Source of the DNA: an uncultured Caryophanales bacterium | GTDB lineage: Bacteria > Bacillota_I > Bacilli_A > Acholeplasmatales > Anaeroplasmataceae | Length of the DNA: 37,554 nt | NCBI GenBank assembly: GCA_946626345.1 | Contig: CAMOUB010000005.1 | Coordinates: 1 to 37,554, forward strand | Reading direction: 5' to 3' | Shown here: positions 17,606 to 26,918 of the stretch, in pieces | How positions within the stretch are numbered: position 1 is the first letter of the stretch | Layout: each line of letters starts with the position of its first letter | Notes under the pieces: model-generated | The model's input: only the letters and a program-made list of their open reading frames with translations | Database searches by the model: none | Told to the model about the DNA's origin: nothing | Position numbers and translations under genes: made by a program

Positions 17606-20155
17606 TTATACTTGAAAATAATAATAAATATCATACATCTTTGATGGATCACTCTTAGATACTAATCTAATTTTTTGGCCAAAATCAAGTGTAATATTTT
17701 TATTATCAACCATAACTAATGTTTCTTCACCAGATTTATAAACATTATAATCACTAATATCTATATCAAATGTAAATCCTGGATAATTACCATTATTTGA
17801 ATATTCATCAATTTGATATGAATCATTATCACTATTATATGAGAATACTAATCTATTATCTCCTTCTGTTTCATATATTGATTTAAATATTAAATTATTA
17901 TTTGATTCAATTATATCAATGCTTGAAATATTAGAATTCAAATAGAAATCATTTGACATATTCATTGTGGCAATCTTTTTACCAACAACAACATTAAATC
18001 CACTATTCAATGTATATTTATCATTTTGGAAACTATATGATATATAATATCTTCCTTCATTATCAAAATCAATAGAATCTACTACTGCGCCATTTTGAGT
18101 GCCTACTCTTATTTCAATATCTGCTGCTTCAAATGGAATTTCAAAAGTGCTTGTAGCAAATACAAATTCTAATTCATTACCTACTGTTGTTATTATCTCA
18201 GGTACTGATGCAGCATCTGTTATTAATGTTTTTGTATTAGATTCAATTTTATATAATCCAAAATTATCATTACTATCATATAATTCAAATTTAGGTTCAA
18301 CATTAATATGTCTATTAGGTATTAAATCAAATCCATTTTTAATTGATAAGAATTCATTTGTATCTTTATCATACCAACCAATAAATGTATATGATGAAGA
18401 ATTATTATCTACATAATTATATGTTAATACCATATGATTAGAAATAGTTGCGTTATTATTTACAATAATATCATTAAATGAACCAGTGAAATCTGAATAT
18501 TCACCATATAGTTCAGCAATATTATCCATTCCTGGCCATACTGCAATTTCATATCTTCCTACTTCTAATGTTAAATTCTTAGATACCTGTTGATTTTCAT
18601 TAAATGAATAAACTAATGAATATCTACCAATACTAGATGTATCAATTGAATCTACATCATATACATTTTCAGTATAAGTATATTGTAATTTATATGATAA
18701 TAATTTAGAAATTAATATATCATCTAATATAACTGTATTTCCTGTATTATTATCACTAAGATAGAAGCTTATTTTTGGTAAATCGTTACTTGAACCAATA
18801 TCATAAAACTTTTTAGTCATTACTTTACTTGATTCATCTAAGGCATCAAATTCAAAATATCTATTAGATTTATCAATATAAATAGCTTTAATTTTAATAG
18901 ACTTTGTAGGTGTAAATGAATATGTCTTATCAGTTGATATTAGGTTTTGTTTATTATTAGTTATATCATACCAACCAATAAATAAATATTTATCATCACC
19001 TGTATATTCCATAGTTATTTTATCTTTTACATCATTTAATGTCTTAGCTGAATTAATATATGAATCATTTACTTTAACCATATTATCATATGTAGATGAA
19101 TTTACTTCTACATTAATTGCATCTTCTTCATAAATTGGTTCAATTAAGCATGATTCTTTTATATTTAATTCTAATATTTCACCATTAACTTCTTTATTAT
19201 TAACTAACCATTTTTTAACTGAATATCCATCTTTATTTTTAGCTGTTGCCTTAATTGAATATTCTTTATTGCTTTCATATTTAAATACACTTCTTAATAT
19301 AGTATTTTTATTTTCTATAACATCAAATGTTGAATTAATAGATATAACTCTATTAAATCCTTCATCATGATTTGTAGGTATTTTTCTTAAGATATCTTCA
19401 ATATCTTCTAATTCTAATTCTCTAAATACTATTTCTAATATATTTTTAGAATCATAATCTTTTAAATCATTAATTACTGTTGTATTAGATTCTTTAATAT
19501 CATTAATTGCGTTTGTTAAATTAGTTCCAGTTAAAGAATCATCTATAGAGGCATACATTGATAATTCTTCCATTGGATTTAATACAAATTTTGATGCTTC
19601 TATATTACCATCAACATTTTTTATCGCAAAAATTTCAATCTTACCTTCTACTAAAGAATATGTAGTTCTTATTTTACCATCTTCATTATAGACACTAACA
19701 CCAAATGTTGTACCTCTAATTGCCATTGTTGAATTAGGTGCTTCAACATCGAATTCTTCTAAATCAGATAATTTATTTTTAACCTCAGTAACAATACTTC
19801 CCTCATTTACTCTAATTACTGTTTTTGTTGAATCCTTTTCACTAGATGTTAAATCAATTGAAGAATTGTTACCTATATAAATATATTTATCTAAATCAAG
19901 CTTTAATATGGTATGTGAATCATCTTTTGTTTTTATATTATCTCCATTTTTAAGATTCATACCTTTATATGCTTCATTTTCTTTATTATTTCTATTGATT
20001 AATACATTACCATCTATTTCTTGGATTTGGATTGTTCTAAATCCTTTTTCTTTTGGTTTATTATTTAAAATAATAACTGTTACAATTATTCCTACAATAA
20101 TTAAAACTGCAGCAATTATAGATGATATTAATATTATCTTTTTCTTTTTATCCAC
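17606..20155 (-). CDS. Membrane-anchored FecR-domain protein with InlB/Listeria-Bacteroides-like repeats
   Basis: N-terminal TM; FecR-like VLINRNNKENEAYKGMNLKNGDNIKTKDDS ... NSTMAIRGTTFGVSV; repeated FIGWYD(I/K) units. GTG start in TAGTG overlap with upstream gene. Confidence 0.8.
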   Translation of the reverse strand: MDKKKKIILISSIIAAVLIIVGIIVTVIILNNKPKEKGFRTIQIQEIDGNVLINRNNKENEAYKGMNLKNGDNIKTKDDSHTILKLDLDKYIYIGNNSSIDLTSSEKDSTKTVIRVNEGSIVTEVKNKLSDLEEFDVEAPNSTMAIRGTTFGVSVYNEDGKIRTTYSLVEGKIEIFAIKNVDGNIEASKFVLNPMEELSMYASIDDSLTGTNLTNAINDIKESNTTVINDLKDYDSKNILEIVFRELELEDIEDILRKIPTNHDEGFNRVISINSTFDVIENKNTILRSVFKYESNKEYSIKATAKNKDGYSVKKWLVNNKEVNGEILELNIKESCLIEPIYEEDAINVEVNSSTYDNMVKVNDSYINSAKTLNDVKDKITMEYTGDDKYLFIGWYDITNNKQNLISTDKTYSFTPTKSIKIKAIYIDKSNRYFEFDALDESSKVMTKKFYDIGSSNDLPKISFYLSDNNTGNTVILDDILISKLLSYKLQYTYTENVYDVDSIDTSSIGRYSLVYSFNENQQVSKNLTLEVGRYEIAVWPGMDNIAELYGEYSDFTGSFNDIIVNNNATISNHMVLTYNYVDNNSSSYTFIGWYDKDTNEFLSIKNGFDLIPNRHINVEPKFELYDSNDNFGLYKIESNTKTLITDAASVPEIITTVGNELEFVFATSTFEIPFEAADIEIRVGTQNGAVVDSIDFDNEGRYYISYSFQNDKYTLNSGFNVVVGKKIATMNMSNDFYLNSNISSIDIIESNNNLIFKSIYETEGDNRLVFSYNSDNDSYQIDEYSNNGNYPGFTFDIDISDYNVYKSGEETLVMVDNKNITLDFGQKIRLVSKSDPSKMYDIYYYFQV

Positions 20156-21597
20156 TATAATCCCTCCTGCATATTAGAAAAGTGATTAACTAATGTATAA
20201 TCTAGTTTTCCTTCTTTTACCATTTCATTTAAAATGAATAAAGCCTTATCCTTTGGCATAGGCTTTTTATATGGCCTATCTGTCGATATAAGTGATTCAT
20301 AAATATCTACTATAGTTATTATTCTAACTAATAGAGATAATTCATTATCAGATTTATGGTTTGGATAGCCTGTTCCATTTAAATATTCATGGTGATTACA
20401 TGCGATATCTTTAACATGCATATATTTTTTACCAAAATTAATATTTCCTAATATTTCTTTAGTATATATAACATGCTTTTCAATCTCTTCTCTTTCTAAT
20501 TTAGTTAATGTACCTTTCTTTATTAATGCATCTTCTAATTCATTATCATCTAAGATATTTAATATGCCATATTTTGTATCATATGATTTATTCTTAATTA
20601 ATTCTATATATTTTAAATCCTTTTCATCTAAAAATGACATTTTATCTAATTTAATAATAAATTCTTTAACGTCTTGAATGAAACTCTTTTCTTTTTCATA
20701 TTCTTCCTTAGATAATTTATGATTAAAATAATCATTACAAATACATGAATCAATTAAATCATATCTTAATAGCATATTATCTAATTTTCCTTCAAATCTT
20801 GTTGCCTTATTTAATATATTTAAAGGAATAATCATTTTACCTACATCATGTAGCATTGCTGCTAGATATAGTTCTTCTTTTTCACTATCTTTAATTTCAT
20901 ATCCATGATTATTTAAATAATCTATAAATGATATACATATTCTTGCAACATTTATAGTATGAAAAGCATTATATGGTGTTCTAGATTCAATTGCTTTAAC
21001 CATTGCATTAACAAATGAATCTAATAATTCCTTGATATTATCATATAATTCCATATTATTTAATAATATACCTGATAAAGATGCTAATGAATAAATAATC
21101 TTTTCTATATCCTTAGAAAATTCAATTATTTCATTATCCTTATATGCATTTATTAATTGCATTACACCAAGGACATTATTATCTCTATCTAATAGTGGTA
21201 ATACTAATACAGATTTAGTATGATATCCTGTAATAGAATCATATTTTTTAGGACCATCAAAATTATATTTAGTATCAGTATATACATCAGCTACATTTAT
21301 AATAGTCTTTTCTCTTGCAGATAATGCTGCAACACTTTGGCTTAAAATATTAACAGGTGGTAAATCAATTTCATTTATATTACCACCATTTTTTATATTT
21401 AATGATTTTGTTACCATAAAGAAGAATTTTAATTCATCATTATCTAATAGGTATAGAGTTCCTCCATCTGCATTAGATATTTCCATTGCTTCTTCTAAAA
21501 TATCAGTAAGTAATTTTTTATAATCATGTTCTTTAGATAATTTTATAGTGATATTTAATACCTTTTGTAAATCTTTATTCAAAAGCATTAAAACCAC
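20155..21597 (-). CDS. GAF domain plus HD-GYP phosphodiesterase-like protein
   Basis: GAF-like N-terminus (ISNADGGTLYLLDND), HDVGK, NHHEYLNGTGYP, DIYESLISTDRPYKK. Confidence 0.87.
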   Translation of the reverse strand: MVLMLLNKDLQKVLNITIKLSKEHDYKKLLTDILEEAMEISNADGGTLYLLDNDELKFFFMVTKSLNIKNGGNINEIDLPPVNILSQSVAALSAREKTIINVADVYTDTKYNFDGPKKYDSITGYHTKSVLVLPLLDRDNNVLGVMQLINAYKDNEIIEFSKDIEKIIYSLASLSGILLNNMELYDNIKELLDSFVNAMVKAIESRTPYNAFHTINVARICISFIDYLNNHGYEIKDSEKEELYLAAMLHDVGKMIIPLNILNKATRFEGKLDNMLLRYDLIDSCICNDYFNHKLSKEEYEKEKSFIQDVKEFIIKLDKMSFLDEKDLKYIELIKNKSYDTKYGILNILDDNELEDALIKKGTLTKLEREEIEKHVIYTKEILGNINFGKKYMHVKDIACNHHEYLNGTGYPNHKSDNELSLLVRIITIVDIYESLISTDRPYKKPMPKDKALFILNEMVKEGKLDYTLVNHFSNMQEGL

Positions 21598-22348
21598 CAG
21601 CCTTTAAATAATTAATAGAATTCACTGTTTTTTCATAATCACTAATTTCAATTAATATTGTAGTATCATCAGGTAATTTATTAATATATTTAAATGCTTC
21701 TTCAAAATCTAAATTACCAAGACCTAATTCTTGATGTGAATCAACAATTCTATCATTATCATTAATATGAATATGCTTAATATAATTACCTAATACTCTA
21801 AACCATTCCTTTAATTCAACATCAGATATTGATGCGTGTGCTATATCTAGACATACACCAATTCTTTTGTTGTTAATAGATAACATTAATTCTCCTAATA
21901 AATATGGATTTAAATCAAACATATTTTCTACATAAATATCAATATTTGGGTATTCTTTTATAAGCTTTAAAAAGATTTCTTTATGAACATTCACCCAATT
22001 ATTTCTATATTCCTTAGTTTTCATCCAAGTGATATAGTTTGTATGAAATATAACTCCCTTACAATTCAATTTTTTAGCTATTTCCATAGAGGACTTAACT
22101 CTTAAATATGAAACATCTTTAATTTTAGGATCAACTGAATCAAGGCAAATATCATAAAATACACCATGTAATGTATCATTTGTTCTGCCTAAAATTTTAT
22201 ATTGATTTATAGTTTCATCTAATTTAGCTTTATTATCTAGTAATAAAGGATTATAAAATTCATTATATTCAAATCCTAAATTATATTTTTTAGCTAAATC
22301 GAGATATTTATCTATTTCATTTATATTTGGAATAACATAATATCTCAT
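21575..22348 (-). CDS. Xylose-isomerase-like TIM-barrel protein (sugar phosphate isomerase/epimerase / AP endonuclease family 2 superfamily)
   Basis: YVENMFD, CLDIAHA, IKHIHINDND, DSHQELGLGNLDF, LIEIS metal-site motifs. Confidence 0.83.
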   Translation of the reverse strand: MRYYVIPNINEIDKYLDLAKKYNLGFEYNEFYNPLLLDNKAKLDETINQYKILGRTNDTLHGVFYDICLDSVDPKIKDVSYLRVKSSMEIAKKLNCKGVIFHTNYITWMKTKEYRNNWVNVHKEIFLKLIKEYPNIDIYVENMFDLNPYLLGELMLSINNKRIGVCLDIAHASISDVELKEWFRVLGNYIKHIHINDNDRIVDSHQELGLGNLDFEEAFKYINKLPDDTTILIEISDYEKTVNSINYLKAGGFNAFE

Positions 22349-22350
22349 AT

Positions 22351-24150
22351 TTACTCCCCCTTAATCCCAATAACTTTATAAGTTATAACTTCTTTACTCT
22401 TTCCTTTTAAAGATAATCCTCCAATGCATATTGCATCTATTCTATCTTTAACGCTATTATATAACTCCTCAGAAATTAATATTTCACCTGCTTTAGCATT
22501 TGCTTCTAATCTAGCTGCAGTATTAACTGTATCACCTATAGCTGTATAATCAATTCTTGTTTTAGAACCAATATTTCCAACTACTGCATATCCTGAATTA
22601 ACTCCAATACCAAATGATACATGCTTACCAAATCTTTCCATTGCTATTCTATCTATTTCTTCTGATCCTTTAGCAATTAACCAGGCAGCCTTAACTGATT
22701 TAAATTCATAATCATCTAAGTCAAATGGTGCATTAAATATAGCCATTGTGGCATCACCAATAAATTTATCAAGTGTACCTCCAACAGAGAATATTGAATT
22801 AGTTGTTAATGTTAAATATTCATTTAAAATAGATACAACTGCTTCTGGTTCTAATCCTTCTGATAAAGGAGTAAATCCTCTAATATCTACAAATAAACAA
22901 GCAATATGTCTTTTTTCTCCACCAACGTTTACTTTATAATCTACATTTTTAAGTGCCTTATCAACAACTTGTGGTGCGACATATTTTTTAAATACATTTA
23001 CTGTTTTAAATCTAGTTACTAATTCTTCACCATATTTAAATCCTATATAAGCTATATAAGTAATTATTAACGCTAATATTAAATCCATAAATGGATAATA
23101 TATCTTATTTACATATAATAATGTTTGAATTCCAAGCAATATTCCTATTGATAAAATTTCAGATACTGAAGATATTATTATATTTGATCTAAATATTAAA
23201 TATGCAAATAGTACTAATACTATAAATATTACAAAAGTCATTAAAATATTATTTGCATCAACTAATGTATCAGATCTTAAATATGCATCTATAATATTTG
23301 CATGAATAGTAACTCCATATGCTAATTTAGATGATTTAATTGGTGTATAATAATTATCTTGTAATATTGCAGCATATCCACCAATTAAGACAATTGAATC
23401 TTCTATATCAAATAAATTAATTTTATCATTATAAACATCTGAAAATGATACTACTGTATATCCATCATTTGGTAATGTTGCATAATTAAATCTATAAGCT
23501 TGGTTAGGAGCATATTTATTTTTATTCAATCCAAGCATATTGGTATACATATCGTAGATTTTATAAGAGAAGGATGTATATGTATTACCATCATATTGCA
23601 TTAAAGGTACAACCTTTCTTGCAATTCCATCTGATTTATCTAAAAATGAATCTGTATAGCCATATTCTGTAGTATTTGCTAAATCCTCATATGGTAATAA
23701 CTCTCCTTTTACCTTTGAGGTAGCTGTAAACTTTTCATTATTAATGACAAGCCCAAAGTCTAGCTTTGATCCTACAACTACATTTTTATCTTTACAGGCA
23801 TTCACTAATTCTAAATCATATTCTGGATGTTCTTTTGTTTCACCGCTAAAGACAACATCTATTCCTATTACTGCTGGGTTATATTTATTTAAATTATTTA
23901 TAACCTTAGCATAATATCCTCTATTCCAATCATCATATCTACCTAATTCTTCAATGGATTTGTCATCAATTGCCACTATAAATATGTTAGTATTTTGTGC
24001 TTTTGGCCTTTGATAAATCCTATCCATAAAAAAATTGTTTAATCCATCAAAGGCAAAAGCAACATGAAGAAATAAGAAAAAAAATGAAATTGTTAGAGAA
24101 AAAATTACTCCCTTGATTCCTCTTTTTGTGATTATTTTTTTCATAAACAT
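22351..24150 (-). CDS. CHASE2-domain class III adenylate cyclase
   Basis: CHASE2 (FIVAIDDKSIEELGRYDDWNRGYYAKVINNL...IGIDVVF), TM cluster, cyclase CLFVDIRGFTPLSE, TLDKFIGDATMAIF, RIDYTAIGDTVNTAARLE. Confidence 0.92.
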   Translation of the reverse strand: MFMKKIITKRGIKGVIFSLTISFFFLFLHVAFAFDGLNNFFMDRIYQRPKAQNTNIFIVAIDDKSIEELGRYDDWNRGYYAKVINNLNKYNPAVIGIDVVFSGETKEHPEYDLELVNACKDKNVVVGSKLDFGLVINNEKFTATSKVKGELLPYEDLANTTEYGYTDSFLDKSDGIARKVVPLMQYDGNTYTSFSYKIYDMYTNMLGLNKNKYAPNQAYRFNYATLPNDGYTVVSFSDVYNDKINLFDIEDSIVLIGGYAAILQDNYYTPIKSSKLAYGVTIHANIIDAYLRSDTLVDANNILMTFVIFIVLVLFAYLIFRSNIIISSVSEILSIGILLGIQTLLYVNKIYYPFMDLILALIITYIAYIGFKYGEELVTRFKTVNVFKKYVAPQVVDKALKNVDYKVNVGGEKRHIACLFVDIRGFTPLSEGLEPEAVVSILNEYLTLTTNSIFSVGGTLDKFIGDATMAIFNAPFDLDDYEFKSVKAAWLIAKGSEEIDRIAMERFGKHVSFGIGVNSGYAVVGNIGSKTRIDYTAIGDTVNTAARLEANAKAGEILISEELYNSVKDRIDAICIGGLSLKGKSKEVITYKVIGIKGE

Positions 24151-24356
24151 GCTCCCACATACATTCCATTTAATAAAATGTACGATTATATTTTATTATT
24201 ATTATTTAAAAATAAAATCAGCCAAACGGATGATTTATTTAATATATTTTAAAAAAAGCCACAAAACTAGTTTAATATTTACATAAATTTATGATATTTA
24301 TACAAATATAAAAATAATTTTTATATTTTTTGAATAAAATACTTTACAGTTTAATA

Positions 24357-24381
24357 ATATCAAAGTAAAATATCAAAGTAA
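24357..24381 (+). repeat. Tandem direct repeat upstream of purF
   Basis: ATATCAAAGTAA at 24357-24368 and 24370-24381. Confidence 0.5.
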
Positions 24382-24413
24382 TTATAAAATTATATTTTAT
24401 AAGGAGAGATAAT

Positions 24414-25838
24414 ATGTTTGATAATATTCATGAGGAGTGCGGTGTTTTTGGTATCTTTGAGCCAAAAGCTACAAATGTTGCTGAAACAACATATTTAGGA
24501 TTATATGCATTACAACACAGAGGTCAAGAATCTTGTGGTATAGCTGTATGTGATGATGGAATATTTCGTCAACATAAAGGCATTGGCCTTGTTAGTGAAG
24601 TATTTAGTAAAAAGAATTTAGACGAATTAGGTTTAGCTAATATGGCATTAGGTCATGTTAGATATTCTACTTGTGGTGGTAATAATATTAATAATGTTCA
24701 ACCACTTGTAGTAAGACATATTAAAGGAAACCTAGCATTAGCACATAATGGTAATTTAACTAATGCTTCTGAATTAAGAAGTCATTTTGAATTAAATGGT
24801 GCAATATTCCATACTACTACTGATAGTGAAGATATTGCTTATTCAATTGTCGCAGAAAGATTACAATCACGTTCAATTGAAAACGCAGTTGAAATGGCAA
24901 TGTATAATTTAAAGGGTGCTTATTCTTGTTGCTTAATGAGCCCATCAAAATTAATCGCCTTTAGAGATCCTAATGGATTTAGACCATTATGCTTAGGTAT
25001 AACTAAAACAGGAGGATATATTATATCTTCTGAATCTTGTGCAATTGATGCAGTAGGAGCTAAATTCATAAGAGACATCTTACCTGGAGAAATATTAGTT
25101 ATTTCTGAAGAAGGATTAAAATCTATAAAAACTCACTCAACTAAAAAAACTTCCTTATGTGTATTTGAATTTATATATTTCGCAAGACCTGATTCCATTA
25201 TTGAAGGCTCAAGCGTTCATGAAGCTAGAAAGGAAGCAGGAAAAATTCTTGCTAAAGAATCACCTGTTGATGCAGATGTAGTAATTGGTGTACCTGATTC
25301 AGGACTTGATGCTGCACTTGGTTATTCTATTGAAAGTAAAATTCCTTATGGAATTGGATTTGTTAAAAATAAATATGTTGGTAGAAGTTTTATTAAACCT
25401 ACACAACTTGAAAGAGAATCAACTGTTAAAATTAAATTAAATGTAATTAGAGAGACAGTTGAAAATAAAAAAGTAATCTTAATTGATGATTCAATTGTTC
25501 GTGGTACAACTTCTGCAGGTATCATTAAATTATTAAAGGATTTTGGTGCTAAAGAAGTTCATGTTAGAATTTCTTCTCCTGCATTTAAATATCCATGCTA
25601 TTTTGGTACAGATATTGATTCAAAGGATAAATTAATTGCTAACCAATATAAATCAACAGATGAAATCGCAAAGGCTATTGGTGCTGATTCTTTAGCTTAC
25701 CTATCAATTGAAGGAGCACATAAGTTAGCTAAGAATACAAAATGTCAATTCTGTGATGGATGCTTCAGTGGAAATTATCCAATTGAAGTACCTGAAAATG
25801 AAGAAAAAAACATTTTTGAACAAAAAATTAATAGATAA
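24414..25838 (+). CDS. purF: Amidophosphoribosyltransferase
   Basis: CGVFGIF N-nucleophile, ALQHRGQESCG, PRPP motif VILIDDSIVRGTT, C-terminal CQFCDGCFSG. Confidence 0.97.
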   Translation: MFDNIHEECGVFGIFEPKATNVAETTYLGLYALQHRGQESCGIAVCDDGIFRQHKGIGLVSEVFSKKNLDELGLANMALGHVRYSTCGGNNINNVQPLVVRHIKGNLALAHNGNLTNASELRSHFELNGAIFHTTTDSEDIAYSIVAERLQSRSIENAVEMAMYNLKGAYSCCLMSPSKLIAFRDPNGFRPLCLGITKTGGYIISSESCAIDAVGAKFIRDILPGEILVISEEGLKSIKTHSTKKTSLCVFEFIYFARPDSIIEGSSVHEARKEAGKILAKESPVDADVVIGVPDSGLDAALGYSIESKIPYGIGFVKNKYVGRSFIKPTQLERESTVKIKLNVIRETVENKKVILIDDSIVRGTTSAGIIKLLKDFGAKEVHVRISSPAFKYPCYFGTDIDSKDKLIANQYKSTDEIAKAIGADSLAYLSIEGAHKLAKNTKCQFCDGCFSGNYPIEVPENEEKNIFEQKINR

Positions 25839-25865
25839 AAAATGGACATCAATTGTCCATTTTTT
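25837..25865. terminator. Bidirectional terminator between purF and the VanZ-like gene
   Basis: AAAAAATGGACA-TCAAT-TGTCCATTTTTT. Confidence 0.87.
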
Positions 25866-26415
25866 CATTTTCTATTTCTTCTATTTCCAAAGTATTATCT
25901 AATTTTTCTTTATTTTTTAAAGTTTTAAATATAATTATAAAGAATATCAAAACTACTATTGATACCGATGTTATGAATCCTAAAAAATCTATAAATACAT
26001 CAGATATTACTCCTGCTCTATCAGGTGTAAAATATTGAATAATTTCTGTTATTCCTGCAAATATAAATCCAAATGAGAATAATGAAATTACCTTTATTAT
26101 AAATACCTTCCATGTTCTATATCTAAAATACATCATAAATGAAAGTGCTGCAAAAATACCCATTATTAAAAATGCACCATAATGACCAATTAGCTTTCTA
26201 ATAAAAAATCTAAATTCATTTAAATTAGTTATTTTAGGCTTTTTTGATACAGCTTCACTAAAATCATTTATTACTTTAGCTATAGTATCACTTATAGCAT
26301 TAGATTTATTTGCTGAATTAATACCAGGAGTTGCTGCTTCTATTATCAAAATAATACAGCATATTATGAATAATATTAAAAATATTAATCTTATAATCTT
26401 ATATTTTTTAGACAT
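25849..26415 (-). CDS. VanZ-like family membrane protein
   Basis: Multiple TM; ITEIIQYFTPDRAGVISDVFIDFLGF matches the VanZ core pattern. Confidence 0.8.
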   Translation of the reverse strand: MSKKYKIIRLIFLILFIICCIILIIEAATPGINSANKSNAISDTIAKVINDFSEAVSKKPKITNLNEFRFFIRKLIGHYGAFLIMGIFAALSFMMYFRYRTWKVFIIKVISLFSFGFIFAGITEIIQYFTPDRAGVISDVFIDFLGFITSVSIVVLIFFIIIFKTLKNKEKLDNTLEIEEIENEKMDN

Positions 26416-26469
26416 TACCACACCACTCCTTTAAAGATATTATACATTAAATTCTTTGATATAAAAATA

Positions 26470-26493
26470 AAATGGTTGATTTCCAACCATTTT
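26470..26493 (-). terminator. Terminator downstream of ORF 26496..26822
   Basis: AATGGTTG / CAACCATT stem with T-rich flanks. Confidence 0.65.
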
Positions 26494-26495
26494 TA

Positions 26496-26822
26496 TTAAG
26501 CCATTAGGCTTTCACATTTATCTAAAATAATTCTTAAATCAAATGAATCAATCTTAATTAAATAAATCTTCTTTAAGAAAGATTTCTTGAATTCAGCTGA
26601 TTTTAAAACAGGAAATAATGACTTAGAAAAATATTCCATAAGCTTATTTCTCTTACTACCTAAATTATAAGAATTTAAAGCTTCTGCTTGAGGCATAATT
26701 TGGTCATAATCTTTAACCTGTAATTGCTGATATTCAACCATGTTTTCACCAAACATAGGTTTCATATTTCTTAAGACATGAATAATATTTTCTAAAATAT
26801 GATTGTAATATGAATCTTGCAT
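26496..26822 (-). CDS. Hypothetical protein
   Basis: 108 aa ORF with own terminator; no motif recognised. Confidence 0.55.
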   Translation of the reverse strand: MQDSYYNHILENIIHVLRNMKPMFGENMVEYQQLQVKDYDQIMPQAEALNSYNLGSKRNKLMEYFSKSLFPVLKSAEFKKSFLKKIYLIKIDSFDLRIILDKCESLMA

Positions 26823-26918
26823 TTTTCCCCATCCTTTTATTATCTAATTTTTTCGCACAAGACATATTATATAATATAAATATTATAAATCAATATTAAT
26901 TTTTATTTAAACGCTTTC

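Noticed and set aside
18099-20177. ORFs 18099..18416 and 19908..20177 antisense to FecR gene
   Set aside because: Composition is the mirror of the FecR reading frame; no independent coding support.
22748-22939. Antisense ORF in the cyclase gene
   Set aside because: Overlaps conserved catalytic cyclase codons.
24211-24241. Imperfect hairpin AAATAAAATCAGCC-AAAC-GGATGATTTATTT as a riboswitch or terminator
   Set aside because: Bulged AT-rich stem in a divergent promoter region with no recognisable aptamer core.
15112-26415. Ddl-like domain plus VanZ-like gene as a vancomycin/teicoplanin resistance cluster
   Set aside because: Genes are about 8 kb apart in different operons, no vanH/vanX/vanRS, and VanZ-like proteins are widespread without resistance.
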